Shown: one piece after another, positions 35,270 to 45,522 of the stretch
Layout: each line of letters starts with the position of its first letter
Position numbering within the stretch: position 1 is the stretch's first letter
Assembly (NCBI GenBank): GCA_963932145.1
Contig: OZ010616.1
Location: 54,275,037-54,339,036 of the forward strand
DNA: 64,000 nucleotides
Direction of reading: 5' to 3'
Origin: Acanthosepion lycidas
Lineage: Eukaryota > Mollusca > Cephalopoda > Sepiida > Sepiidae
Notes under the pieces: generated by a model
Told to the model about the DNA's origin: nothing
Seen by the model: the letters and a program-made list of their open reading frames with translations, nothing else
The model's database searches: none
Position numbers and translations under genes: made by a program

Positions 35270-35425
35270 TATTTCTAAAGAATTAATGGATTTATTTTTA
35301 ATATGATATTTTTATTACTTCAAATGTTTTTTTTTTTTTGTGGATAATGTATTTGAAATAAAAAAGGGGTGTCTATTTCAAATACAAGTTTCCACTAAAA
35401 ATGACATTTGAAGTAATTATACACA
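35270..35425. repeat. TAGTGGATAC-family inverted copy
   Basis: TTTCTAAAGAATTAATGGAT and ATTACTTCAAATGTT at the left are answered by CCACTAAAAATGACATTTGA at the right. The centre contains ATGTATTTGAAATA and its inverse. Confidence 0.5.
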
Positions 35426-35474
35426 CACACACATACATACATACATACTTATATATATATATATATATATAAAA

Positions 35475-35670
35475 ATGTTATCCATAAACAGGCCTGTTTC
35501 ACTGTATCACAGTTCATCAGTGCAGCTAGACATCCAATTGCTTCAAGGCGGGATCAAAATCCAACCGATTTGGCATCAGTCAGAGTTTCTACCCCTGAGC
35601 TATCAGCACACAGGAGAGAGAAATTCCAAGATATATTATTTTTTTTATGAATGTAAACAAATGCCAGGCA

Positions 35671-35672
<2 letters not shown>
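35475..35672 (-). mobile_element. tRNA-derived SINE
   Basis: The minus strand reads an A box, GATAGCTCAGGGGTAGAA (35588-35604 region), and about 30 bp later a B-box-like GGTTGGATTTTGATCC (35551-35566). The intervening sequence resembles an anticodon arm. A related copy is at 19642-19775. A long (TA)n tract follows directly. Confidence 0.55.

Positions 35673-35712
<40 letters not shown>
35673..35712. repeat. (TA)n microsatellite
   Basis: Uninterrupted TA run, followed by (CA)n. Confidence 0.95.
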
Positions 35713-35720
<8 letters not shown>

Positions 35721-35769
35721 AATAAATACATATATATGATAAGATATATAACAAATGACAAGCATATAA

Positions 35770-35815
35770 ATCTAACATGTTTCTTTTTCATGAAAACTTC
35801 ATCAGTCATTGTGTG
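35770..35815 (-). ncRNA. Hammerhead-like motif
   Basis: On the minus strand: CTGATGA (35799-35805), two unpaired bases, stem TTTTC/GAAAA, GAAAC (35779-35783), ACATGT as a minimal stem III, and U at the cleavage position (35774). Core residues are intact. Stem II is AU-rich with a two-base loop, and stem I pairing next to the core is poor, so activity is doubtful. Confidence 0.35.
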
Positions 35816-36087
35816 AATATAAACAAAAAGACACAATTTTGGTATTTTCTATTTTGTTTTGGTCAGTTCTCATTAGTCAGTCATATATCACGTGCATTAA
35901 AAACATAGATAAATCTATATGTATGTAAGTTTGTAAAGATTCCTGTATGACTAAGTGGACATCAGATGGTAATGTGTATTCATTATTGTGTATGTGTGTC
36001 TGTCTAGTAAGAGGAGTTCTAATGTATTCACCTTTATGTGGTCAGGCAGCACAGTTGGGTTTCATCTCCTTTTACCTGGGACTGTTC

Positions 36088-36089
36088 TT

Positions 36090-36115
<26 letters not shown>
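36088..36115. repeat. (TA)n microsatellite
   Basis: About 12 TA units. Confidence 0.95.
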
Positions 36116-36120
<5 letters not shown>

Positions 36121-36239
36121 ATACATCATACTGTGAGTGGTGGCATTAATAAAATAGTGTTTGATGTAATATAACAGAGCTATTAAGTATATATTAATAA
36201 ATATACATTTTTATCCTCATCAATAGCATGACTTGGCAC

Positions 36240-36291
36240 TTCATGCACAATGCAATCTTCAGGAGCATTTGAAGACTGCAATGTGCATGAA
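36240..36291. repeat. 22-bp stem hairpin
   Basis: TTCATGCACAATGCAATCTT and its near-perfect inverse flank an 8-base loop (36262-36269). Only about two pairs are mismatched. A (TA)n(GT)n tract follows at 36301-36336. No coding context. Confidence 0.8.
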
Positions 36292-36301
36292 ACTCATATT
36301 T

Positions 36302-36336
<35 letters not shown>

Positions 36337-36339
36337 TAA

Positions 36340-37325
36340 GTTGGATGGTAAACAGTTTCTGAGATATGATTTTTTATGACTTGCAAGTGGAAAACTGCCA
36401 TTTATATTTTATAAAAGTTTGCAATTTGAATTAAAAAAATGCTGCTTTTTGTGCACAAAGATGAATAAGAGAAATGTATGCCTACACACACACACAAAGC
36501 AGTAAAATTTTCTTTTTGTTACAATCAAGTAAATCTTTGTAAAGGAGCTATCTCAAGGGACAAAGATGGACAATTAGTAGCATGAACCCATTTTGATGAA
36601 AAATACAAACAAGAATCAGGTGAGGGACGTGTGATAAGAGAGAGTACTTTAAATTTCTGAGATGGGAAAATGAAAAAGAATACACATTGCACAACAGTAT
36701 TAGGGGACAGATAGTCTCATCTAGGAGGGGGAGAGCCTTTTTTTCTAGGCAGGGATTGTGTATTAGGAGCAATGTAAGTTGTGTGCCTTGGAAGAGAAAA
36801 CTAAAAAAAGAATCAAGATGATGATGATGATGATGACAAATGGATTTGTCATTGTGTAAAACTGCAGTATCTTACACAACTTATTTGTTGCAACAACAAA
36901 TGCAAGAAAGAAAAGCACAAAAATCAGAATTTTTCTTCAATTAACAGATTAGCTCTGGCTTTGGGAAATCAACTACAAAACTTAAAGAATATATATTTAC
37001 AGTTGGTTATTTTTATTATTATTAGAGAATGAAAAGTCAGATGATGGGCGGTTGTAATATGAGGGGATACTGAAAAGTTATCAGCCCAATGAAGATGGAA
37101 TTAAAAAAAAAAACTTTTAATGTAGTTATTTTGTCAAATTTGGATAAGTAGAGTGGGCCCAGAATTTTTTTAGAACTCTTTGGGGTAATGGAAAAAATGT
37201 TGGTATCTTTACATCTACCATCTTGTATACTTTATGAAAGGACAAAAAAAAAAAAGACTGTGTGGTGGTAGTAGTAATTTTAGTAAAATGGTGGAGATAT
37301 TTTTTTAGCCTTGCCATGTTTTCAA
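36340..37325. other. Unassigned AT-rich DNA
   Basis: No gene is recognised. A (GAT)n microsatellite is at about 36816-36835. The minus-strand frames at 36548-36772 and 37126-37317 resemble nothing I know. Confidence 0.4.
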
Positions 37326-37329
37326 TATC

Positions 37330-37682
37330 AGTCTATATTTCTGAGATGAGGTAACTCTTTACAGTACTTACATTATTCAAACTTTATTGCCATATTCATG
37401 ATGCTTCGGCCTGATACATGCCAAACTTCTTCAGGTGATATAAATTGGAATTTCAAACCGAACCCTTTATTTAGTCCACAGAGGTAGATTTTTCTAATTC
37501 CCTGTGCCATGCCTTTTTTTTGGGATATCTTCAGTGTCATATTATTTCCCTTTTGTAAATCAACTCTCCAAGTTTTTGTTCCCTCTGCTTTGGTCAGGTA
37601 TTGAACTCACAACCCTTTGGATCAAGTCACTTTTTGGATTACTCAACTAACACTTTTATCCACTGAGATACCACCCCACCAA
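37330..37682 (-). mobile_element. tRNA-derived SINE with hammerhead-like 3' domain
   Basis: Reading the minus strand from 37680: an A-box-like ATCTCAGTGGATAAAAGTG, then a B-box-like GGGTTGTGAGTTCAATACC. The body continues with GGAGAGTTGATTTAC and AATTCCAATTTATATCACC. The 3' domain is CTGAAGAAGTTTGGC, about nine bases, GGCCGAAGCATCATGAATATG. It is the same family as at 20945-21205. Confidence 0.55.
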
Positions 37683-37689
37683 AAAAAAA

Positions 37690-37875
37690 AAAAGGCATGG
37701 CATGTAGAATTAGAAAAATATACCCCCATGGACTAAGTAAAGGGTTCAGTTTGAAATTCCATCATATATCTCCTGAAGAAGGTTGGAGTGTACAATGGTC
37801 GAAACATTGTGAATATGGCAATAGAGATGAGGACAATAGTTTGAATAATGTAAATATTATAAATCACTATGTTTT
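37690..37875 (+). mobile_element. Truncated SINE, same family, head-to-head
   Basis: It follows a 13-base poly-A and lacks the tRNA head. Its 3' domain has CTGAAGA (37773-37779) and GAAAC (37801-37805) with a wobble-rich stem between, then ATTGTGAATATGGCAATAG and GATGAGGACAATAG. The cleavage position after the minimal stem III would be G, which hammerheads do not use. Confidence 0.5.
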
Positions 37876-37879
37876 ATTT

Positions 37880-38214
37880 AAAAGAATAAAATAAATATAG
37901 GCATTGATGTAGTAAACGTGATTATATTGAAAAACCTATTTATTAAAATTATTAATGATTAGCTTATATATTCTGTTGGCAATATTGAATTGTACAATTA
38001 CATTATATTTACAAAATATTAAGTTTAGGTTGCTCTGCATTTTCTGGTTTACTTTCAATATTTCCTGTATATCACACTATTACAAATAAGATTATACTAG
38101 CAATTCAAAAAAATATGATTTTTGTCACCAGAAGAGTGAATATAAGAGTAAAGAATATAAGATTAATGATACAGGCTTGAACATTCAAGAAATCTTATAT
38201 ATATATATATAATA
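37880..38214. other. Unassigned AT-rich DNA
   Basis: No feature is recognised except a short (TA)n at about 38197-38211. Confidence 0.5.
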
Positions 38215-38308
38215 GAGCTTCTCTTCAAATATGAATATTCACTAAAAATAATGTTTAATTAATAAAAATCTGATGGATTAATAAATAAAAAATTCACCCC
38301 ATCTCTTA

Positions 38309-38695
38309 CAGTTCAAAAGTTTGAAGCCATCCCCAGATTAGCATTGGATGAACTTGACAGAAGAGTAAAAAAAAAAAAAAAAAAAAAAAAATGAAAAAAG
38401 AAGCTCTTAGAGTCATTGAAAAAAGAATGGAATCAATTATCAAACATACTTTGAGGAACTATTGCAATGAATGCCAAAAATTTGTGCTGCAGTAATAAAG
38501 ACTAAAGGAGGATATTTTGACAAGAACGAAATTTAATTATAAAATGCTTTTTTTCTTTTTGTCATAATAAAATTTTTAATAAAAAAAATCATGTGTCACT
38601 TTTTTTTAACCATGTATAGTAATTTTGTTTTAATTAAAGTAGTAAACAACTACTTTTTGGCCAAAAACTAGGGGTTGCCTCAAACTTTTGAACTG
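38309..38695 (+). mobile_element. Tc1/mariner deletion derivative with both ends
   Basis: The ends are CAGTTCAAAAGTTTG...CAAACTTTTGAACTG with TA on each side (38307-38308 and 38696-38697), the canonical Tc1/mariner duplication. Between them only the transposase C-terminus remains: LALDELDRRVK near 38345, then, after a 26-base poly-A expansion, KKEAL. CAAVIKTKGGYFDKNEI follows near 38490-38540 in a shifted frame. The DELDRRV and CxxVIKxKGG motifs are standard for Tc1 transposases near the end of the catalytic domain. The HTH and most of the DDE domain are deleted. It is non-autonomous. Confidence 0.8.
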
Positions 38696-38714
38696 TAGTG
38701 TACATATGCATGTG

Positions 38715-39100
38715 TATGTATGTATATAATAGATTAATTTTTAATGCAACATTTTTATTACTTGAGGTGTTATTTTTAGTGGATACTCATGTACAAATCC
38801 ATTAATTCTTTAGAAATTGCTTTGTTTAGGTTTTGGATACAATATCAAGCAGATATGAAATTTTAAGAAAACCTGAACAAAGGAATGTAAACAGAACCTT
38901 ACCAGGCAATGATGCTCTGCTGTGGCCAATTGGTTTCTCCAAAAATATAAAGGTACACATTTGTACTCAGCTGCAGAGCATATTTTCTTTGATAAGTTTT
39001 CTTCATTTCAGAAGCCAACAATGCAATATGCACAGTTTAAAAAAACAGTGAGTCTATTCAAACATGGGTATCCACTAAAAGTAGTGTTTGCAGTAATAAT
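38715..39100. repeat. TAGTGGATAC-family arms and spacer
   Basis: The left arm at 38720-38830 has TTTAGTGGATACTCATGTAC and TTAATTCTTTAGAAAT. The right arm near 39060 has GGGTATCCACTAAAAGTAG. The 72-codon frame between (38833-39051) has no recognised motif, but its start (GGATACAATATCAAGCAGAT) resembles 17610-17635. Confidence 0.45.
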
Positions 39101-39104
39101 GTAT

Positions 39105-39195
39105 ATATATATGAGTAGCAAAACAAAAAAAAAAATTTTCTTAGCTGACGCTTTTCCTTGTCTTTTTATTCATTTTGTTCCTTTACAGATATATT
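39105..39195 (+). mobile_element. Penelope-like/foldback end fragment
   Basis: TTCTTAGCTGACGC and ACAGATATATTCTATCTGAAA match the end of the foldback at 8205-8270 (GGCTAAGTTTTC; ACAGATATACTCTATTTGAAA). Confidence 0.4.
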
Positions 39196-39205
39196 CTATC
39201 TGAAA

Positions 39206-39211
39206 ATAATA

Positions 39212-39268
<57 letters not shown>
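39206..39268. repeat. (TA)n microsatellite
   Basis: TA run with one CA interruption. Confidence 0.95.
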
Positions 39269-39269
39269 A

Positions 39270-39840
39270 TGAATGGTTGGATGTCCATTGCACTTTATAT
39301 ATGTGGATGATTATTAAATATTACAAATCATAATTATTTCCACTTTATTCTCTGATATTTTTTAAGTTTTGAGATAAAAAGCCACAGATTGTACATTTGT
39401 AATGGTGGCAGTGGTAGTGTTGAAGTATTAGGCCTTTTTGTTATAATTATTATAGTAATAATAATAATTATTATTATTTAATGTAATTGCATGTTCATAT
39501 CAGATGTCTGATAGTTTTTACTAGATATTGAGTGACAGGAACTCTTTTATAATTTACAATACTTTACTCAGTATCTTTGCAGATCTCAATAATGCTAAGG
39601 TCTTTGTGAATAATTTCACCTCTTAGTTGAAGTTTTAATTCATCCAATCGCAATTCTGACATTTTTCTAACAGTATATCAAATTCATCAAAGAAGGCATG
39701 AGCTGGTCAGTTATGATATATAGTTTGATCTGTTCTCAAACAAGGTCATAATATTTCTCTAATCTTTCATCTTTTGCTCAGTCAGTACAGTTACAATTCA
39801 TGATAACTGGTTCACAACTATCTAATCTGGTTTTCATAGT
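39270..39840. other. Unassigned AT-rich DNA
   Basis: A short (TAA/TTA)n stretch lies near 39455-39480. No other feature is recognised. Confidence 0.45.
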
Positions 39841-39844
39841 AGAA

Positions 39845-41750
39845 AATAAAGAAGAAGAAAAGAAAGAATAAAAAATGATGAAGAGACAAAGAAAGAAAAG
39901 AGAACAGAAAGGAAAAAGATAGAATAGCAAAAAAAATGAGAAGAAAAGAAAAGCAGAAAGAAAGAGAAAGAAAAAACTACAATAATGAGGAATTAGACCT
40001 CAGGTAGAATAGCACAAGAAAAGAAAAAACAAAAATAGAAAGAAAAAAAAATGCAAAAATAAAAAAGCCTGCCATGATGATAAATTAGACATTAGGTAAA
40101 ATAGCACAAAAAATGAGAACAAAAGAAAAGAACAAAGAAAGAGAAAGAAAAAAACTACAATAATGAGGAATTAGACCTCAGGTAGAATAGCACAAGAAAA
40201 GAAAAAACTAAAATAGAAAGAAAAAAAAATGTAAAATAATAATAAAAAAGCCTACCATGATGATAAATTAGACATTAGGTAAAATAGCACAAAAAATGAG
40301 AAGAAAAGAAAAGAAGAAAGAAAGAGAAAGAAAAAATTACAATAATGAGGAATTAGACCTCAGGTAGAATAGCACAAGAAAAGAAAAAACAAAAATAGAA
40401 AGAAAAAAAATGTAAAAATTAAAAAAGCCTACCATGATGATAAATTAGATATTAGGTAAAATAGCACAAAAAATGAGAAGAAAAGAAAAGAAGAAAGAAA
40501 GAGAAAGAAAAAATTACCATAATGAGGAATTAGACCTCAGGTAGAATAGCACAAGAAAAGAAAAAACAAAAATAGAAAGAAAAAAAATGTAAAAATTAAA
40601 AAAGCCTACCATGATGATAAATTAGATATTAGGTAAAATAGCACAAAAAATGAGAAGAAAAGAAAAGAAGAAAGAAAGAGAAAGAAAAAATTACAATAAT
40701 GAGGAATTAGACCTCAGGTAGAATAGCACAAGAAAAGAAAAAACAAAAATAGAAAGAAAAAAAATGTAAAAATTAAAAAAGCCTACCATGATGATAAATT
40801 AGATATTAGGTAAAATAGCACAAAAAATGAGAAGAAAAGAAAAGAAGAAAGAAAGAGAAAGAAAAAATTACCATAATGAGGAATTAGACCTCAGGTAGAA
40901 TAGCACAAGAAAAGAAAAAACAAAAATAGAAAGAAAAAAAATGTAAAAATTAAAAAAGCCTACCATGATGATAAATTAGATATTAGGTAAAATAGCACAA
41001 AAAATGAGAAGAAAAGAAAAGAAGAAAGAAAGAGAAAGAAAAAATTACAATAATGAGGAATTAGACCTCAGGTAGAATAGCACAAGAAAAGAAAAAACTA
41101 AAATAGAAAGAAAAAAAATGTAAAAATTAAAAAAGCCTACCATGATGATAAATTAGATATTAGGTAAAATAGCACAAAAAATGAGAAGAAAAGAAAAGAA
41201 GAAAGAAAGAGAAAGAAAAAATTACAATAATGAGGAATTAGACCTCAGGTAGAATAGCACAAGAAAAGAAAAAACAAAAATAGAAAGAAAAAAAATGTAA
41301 AAATTAAAAAAGCCTACCATGATGATAAATTAGATATTAGGTAAAATAGCACAAAAAATGAGAAGAAAAGAAAAGAAGAAAGAAAGAGAAAGAAAAAATT
41401 ACAATAATGAGGAATTAGACCTCAGGTAGAATAGCACAAGAAAAGAAAAAACAAAAATAGAAAGAAAAAAAATGTAAAAATTAAAAAAGCCTACCATGAT
41501 GATAAATTAGATATTAGGTAAAATAGCACAAAAAAGAAAATAAAAAGATAAGCAAAAAAGAAGAAAAATAAAGTAAAAAGATAAGAAAAGTCAAAAGAAA
41601 ACAAAAAAAGCCTACCATGATGATAAATTAGATATTATGTAAAAAAAAAAAAAGTTAAAAAAACAACAGAATTGAAAAAGAAAGTAAAAAGACAAGAATA
41701 AAACCTATAATAATGATAAATTAAACCTAAAGTAGAATAGCACAAGGAAA
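39845..41750. repeat. Purine-rich satellite, about 177-bp unit, 9-10 copies
   Basis: The GCCTACCATGATG landmark recurs near 40065, 40250, 40427, 40604, 40781, 40958, 41135, 41312 and 41489, then degenerately near 41606. Each unit is itself a diverged dimer. One half carries ATGATGATAAATTAGA and TTAGGTAAAATAGCACAA. The other carries AATGAGGAATTAGA and CAGGTAGAATAGCACAA. Both halves are followed by GAAAAGAAA-type runs. The plus strand is almost entirely purine plus T. Confidence 0.93.
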
Positions 41751-41754
41751 CTGA

Positions 41755-42505
41755 TTACATTCCTTTATTTTTTTTTTTAATTTTCATTATCAATAAATTG
41801 TTTACAAGCATATCATATTAAAACATCATTAAATGGAGCATGTCAGCCTGAGAAGGCAGTTTATCAAGAGCAAGGGAAACCTTGATTTTAAATCCAGACA
41901 GAAAATTTTGAATGAAGAATCAAAGATGGTTGGCTGTCAACACTGATAAACTTCCACCAACTCCTGCAGTCATATAAGCTCCAAATGTAATGCCCTGTAA
42001 TTCTTTTGGCTTTTGTCCATATGACGGAGAGTATGTGTGTCTGTGTAGTGGGGAAGGGGCATATGGTTTGGGCAGCACACTACCTCCATATGCCATTGCC
42101 CAATCCTGAACCTTGAAGATGTCACTCCAATCTCATCACTGAAGGATTGAATTTTGATCAAACAGGGTGTGAGATAAATAGATGACTCCAGCATCCCAAT
42201 CTCCTCTTGTATGTCAGTTTCTATTGTTCAGGAAACAATGTTCCAAGCTCAACTTGTACAAAATGCTGGATCTTCAAATTTTAATTGAAGAATCATTAGT
42301 CACAACAAGTATGACAAGCTCAAACATTTCAAGTAATTGATAAGGAAGTGAAGAGGTCATCATTGATAATAATGGATGACTCCAGATTGACTGGATAAAG
42401 TAGCTTTTAAATAATATATAATTGTTTTTATCAATAATATAAGGAAAGAAAGACAGAAATTTTAATAATATTGATTTTATTTACACTTCCACTACAACAA
42501 TTATA
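41755..42505. other. Unassigned, with a non-repetitive open frame (minus)
   Basis: This stretch has ordinary complexity. On the minus strand one frame is open from about 42135 to the TGA at 41920-41922. It includes AYGGSVLPKPYAPSPLHRHT and GAYMTAGVGGSLSVLTANHL, with no ATG-anchored gene model. A different frame at 41970-42194 overlaps it. I recognise neither. It could be a decayed exon or an unknown element. Confidence 0.3.
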
Positions 42506-42509
42506 ACTG

Positions 42510-43012
42510 CTCAATGTGACATAAAGATGTGTCTTTTTACTGGACTTATTTTCCATGTGCTATATCCCCTAAGGGCGTAGCTGATCATGGCTCTCCACAA
42601 CTTCCTGTCCCTTGCAGCTCTTTTTTTCTGTTATTTCTCCTAAGCCCTGTTCTGCTATCCATTTATTATATATGTTATACATTGTCTTTCTCTATCCTTT
42701 TTGCCCTTTATATGTCCCATGTGTATTAGATTTTCCAAGCCCTCCTTCCTCATTATATGCCCCAGAAACCTTAACTGTCTCTTTCAGAGGTTAAGTATAA
42801 GTTTCCTTTTTGTCTCCACTTTCTCCAAAACTTTGTTGGTGCTCACATATTTAATCCATGATATTCTCAAATTACTTCTGTGCAACCACATTTCTGTTGC
42901 TTCAAGTGTTTTCCTCATTTGTGAGGAGATTGTCCAGCATTTACTGCCATACATAAGGACAGATAACACATAACAGTTCAGTACTCTTTTATTTGTTTCT
43001 AGCAAATGTTTT
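42510..43012 (-). mobile_element. LINE-A 3' end
   Basis: The minus strand reads KRVLNCYVLSVLMYGSKCWT, ISSQMRKTLEATEMWLHRSN, then LGHIMRKEGLENL. It ends with WIAEQGLGEITEKKSCKGQ and a VVESHDQLRP tail. The block order is the same as in the other LINE-A copies, here without terminal tandem duplication. Confidence 0.75.
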
Positions 43013-43019
43013 TCTATTT

Positions 43020-43657
43020 ATTAATACTCTGCTTATGTTTGGAATGCGTCTTTAATTATAATTAGACTTATTCAACAATTAAGCAATTCTGAGAGAATTA
43101 GAAGTCCTACCAAAATTCATTATTGGTAGCTACAATCTTAACAATATAAGATATGAAAATTATAAAGTGTGGATAGTAGGTGCAGAAAGTAAACTATAAG
43201 CACTCCTACAGAATGTAGTAAAAGAAAGCAAGAAGAAAAGACTAACCATCAATTGTAAGAAGAAAGAATGTATGGTTATCAACAAAAGGAACAACCAAAC
43301 AATGTGAAGTTCGAATTGTAGGCATCAAAATCTAGCAAGTATTTTACAGTTAAATGTAACCATCTCTTCTACTCAAACAGCTTATTCTCTTGCATTCCCC
43401 TTACTTGTTTTGAAATATCTGTTCTACAGCTATAGCAGTGAATGCTTGACAATCTGATCACAGGTGAAGAAGAGACTTAAGACATCAAAAATGTCATTCT
43501 ACAAAAGATTACTGAGAATACCACAGACTGGACATGTGAGTTCTAAAGAAGATAGAAACAAAAAGGATACTTACACTTTGAATCAGAAAGAGACAATTGA
43601 AATTTATAGGGAACAAAATGAGGAAAGAGGGCTTGGAAAATTTGATACTCACAGTTT
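43020..43657 (+). mobile_element. LINE-A fragment, 5' half of an interrupted copy
   Basis: At about 43165-43350 the plus strand reads ALLQNVVKESKKKRLTINCK and then ECMVINKRNN, the RT segment after the YADD box. A gap follows, then QVKKRLKTSKMSFYKRLLRI, DRNKKDTYTLNQKETIEIYR and EERGLGKFDTHS (43464-43650). The last block stops exactly where the R3 element begins. Confidence 0.7.
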
Positions 43658-44056
43658 GTTTTGTTTGTTTAATGGCATATCAACTCCTTATGGGTCATTT
43701 AATGCTGAAATTTAATTTTCTTGGGGGCATTAGTAATTTCTTTTACAAAAATGTACTGCTGGTAATTTTTCTTTTTTTAAATGTATAGCTGGTAATATTT
43801 TTAATATGTAAATGTATTGCTCGTATTTTTACTACAAAAATGTATTTTTATACTTTCATAGTGTTTTGAATCAAGTTTTTTGGCGGGTGGGGAGGTAATT
43901 ATTTGCCTATAGTTGGGACCCTAACAGGTTCTACCACCTCAGGTTGGACCTGGGGACAACAGTGATTAAGAAGTGGTTCCATGCTCCTCAAAACCTCCAT
44001 TCTCGTGATGAGAGGCCTTGCTGCCAGATCTAGTCTATCATCATACCCAGGACAAT
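43658..44056 (-). mobile_element. R3 retroposon inserted in LINE-A
   Basis: ACAGTTT occurs on both sides (43651-43657 and 44057-44063). Read on the minus strand, the element starts with GTCCTGGGTATGATGATAGA. It carries the CCAGGTCCAACCTGAGGTGG and ACCTGTTAGGGTCCCAACTA blocks seen at 63.6 kb. It ends in an AAACAAACAAAACAAA tail next to the duplication. Flanking duplication plus an A-rich 3' tail mark retroposition. Confidence 0.7.
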
Positions 44057-44690
44057 ACAGTTTTTTATATTGAAGGCAAGAGGAAGAAAGGAATAGAGTG
44101 GATAACCTCCCTTAACAAGCTTGTTTAAATGGTTAGCAGAATAGGGATTAGAAGAGAGAGTGAAAAGACAAAATTTATCAAGAGCTACAAAGGAGAGGAA
44201 ATTGTGGAGTGCCATGATTGGCAACATCCTGAAGGGATATGGCACATAGAAGAACAAAATTGAGCAAATGGATGGTGGAATAAGATTTAAGAAAGGTAAG
44301 AAAAAGAGAAAATTTATTAAGAGCTACAAAGGAAGTAACAGATAGCCATGATCTACAACATCCTAAAAGGACAGGGCTCGTAGAAGAAGAATGAGCTTGA
44401 GTAAATGGATGTTGGAACAAGATTTAGGAGAGGTAAGAAAAAGAGAAAATTTATTAAGAGCTACAAAGGACAGGAAGTAGTGGAGAGCTATGATCACCTA
44501 CGTCCTGATGGGACACGGCACATAGAAGATGGCTGAGCTTGAGTAAATGGATTGTGGGACAAGTTTCAGGAGAGATAAGAGAAAGACAAAATTTATTAAG
44601 TGCTCTGAAAGGATAGGAAATTGTGGAGAGCCATGATCGCTTATGTCCTGATGGGACATGGCATATAGAAAAAGATAACCATTATTATTT
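44057..44690 (+). mobile_element. LINE-A 3' half with four tandem termini
   Basis: It continues the interrupted LINE-A (IEGKRKKGIEWITSLNKL). A terminal block of about 140 bp follows about four times, near 44110-44250, 44260-44390, 44390-44535 and 44540-44680. Each contains a KTKFIKSYKG- or KRKFIKSYKG-like segment, a VES(Y/H)D-type segment and a GHGI-like ending. Confidence 0.75.
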
Positions 44691-45185
44691 ATGATCTTTA
44701 TTTTTGTTTTTTTAGAGAAAGGATTGCTTAACGTCAATCAGTCATGTCATAGAAAAATGCAGGTGTATTTTATTTTCTTTTAATAAAAATATTTCTAAAT
44801 AGAAAGAATCGGACGAATAATAACAAAAGATAATAAAAAGAAAAAAATGTTTTACAGTGATAAATTTATGAAATACAGAGAACATGTTTTCTTTTTTTTT
44901 TAAATGAAAAGAGAAAACAAACATTTTTACTTTAAAATTATATATCAACAAATAAAATAATGAAGTAACCCAACTGTTATGAAAATGACATCCTACCTGC
45001 TAAAAGGTTATGAGTAAAAAAAGTGTGTGTGTGAGAGTGTGTGTGTGTGTTTGTGAATATGTATATGTGAAGTGGGAGTGGAAAAAATTCCACATATTTC
45101 CTCTCATTGTGAAATAGAGGCTTTGAATTATTATAGCTGACACCAAACTTTATTTTTTCTATTCATTTTTTATTTATTGAGGATA
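44691..45185. other. Unassigned AT-rich DNA
   Basis: No gene is recognised. (GT)n-rich sequence occurs at about 45021-45055. Confidence 0.45.
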
Positions 45186-45187
45186 TG

Positions 45188-45345
45188 AAAAAAAAAAAAA
45201 GGAAAAGAGAGAAAGAGTGAAACAGACAAAAAGGAAAAAAGAGAGAGAGAAAAACAAACAAACAAAAAGGAAAAGAGGGAGAGAGAGAAGCAAACAAAAA
45301 AAGGAAAAAAGAGAGAAACAAACAAAAAGGAAAAAAAAAAACTAT
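45188..45345. repeat. Purine-rich degenerate minisatellite
   Basis: Three to four imperfect copies of a unit containing AAACAAACAAAAAGGAAAA and GAGAGAGA. Confidence 0.75.
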
Positions 45346-45522
45346 GAAAATGTCACTCCTTTATAACAAGTAACACTAAGGCTCATCATTTCTATGTTTC
45401 TTCTTTTTACATTTTTAAAGTAATTTATCCCTACATATCTGAATATAATTGAAAATAATAAATTCATTACCTACAGAAAAAAAAAAAAAAAAAATGAAAG
45501 TATTTTTTTTACTTATTCTATA

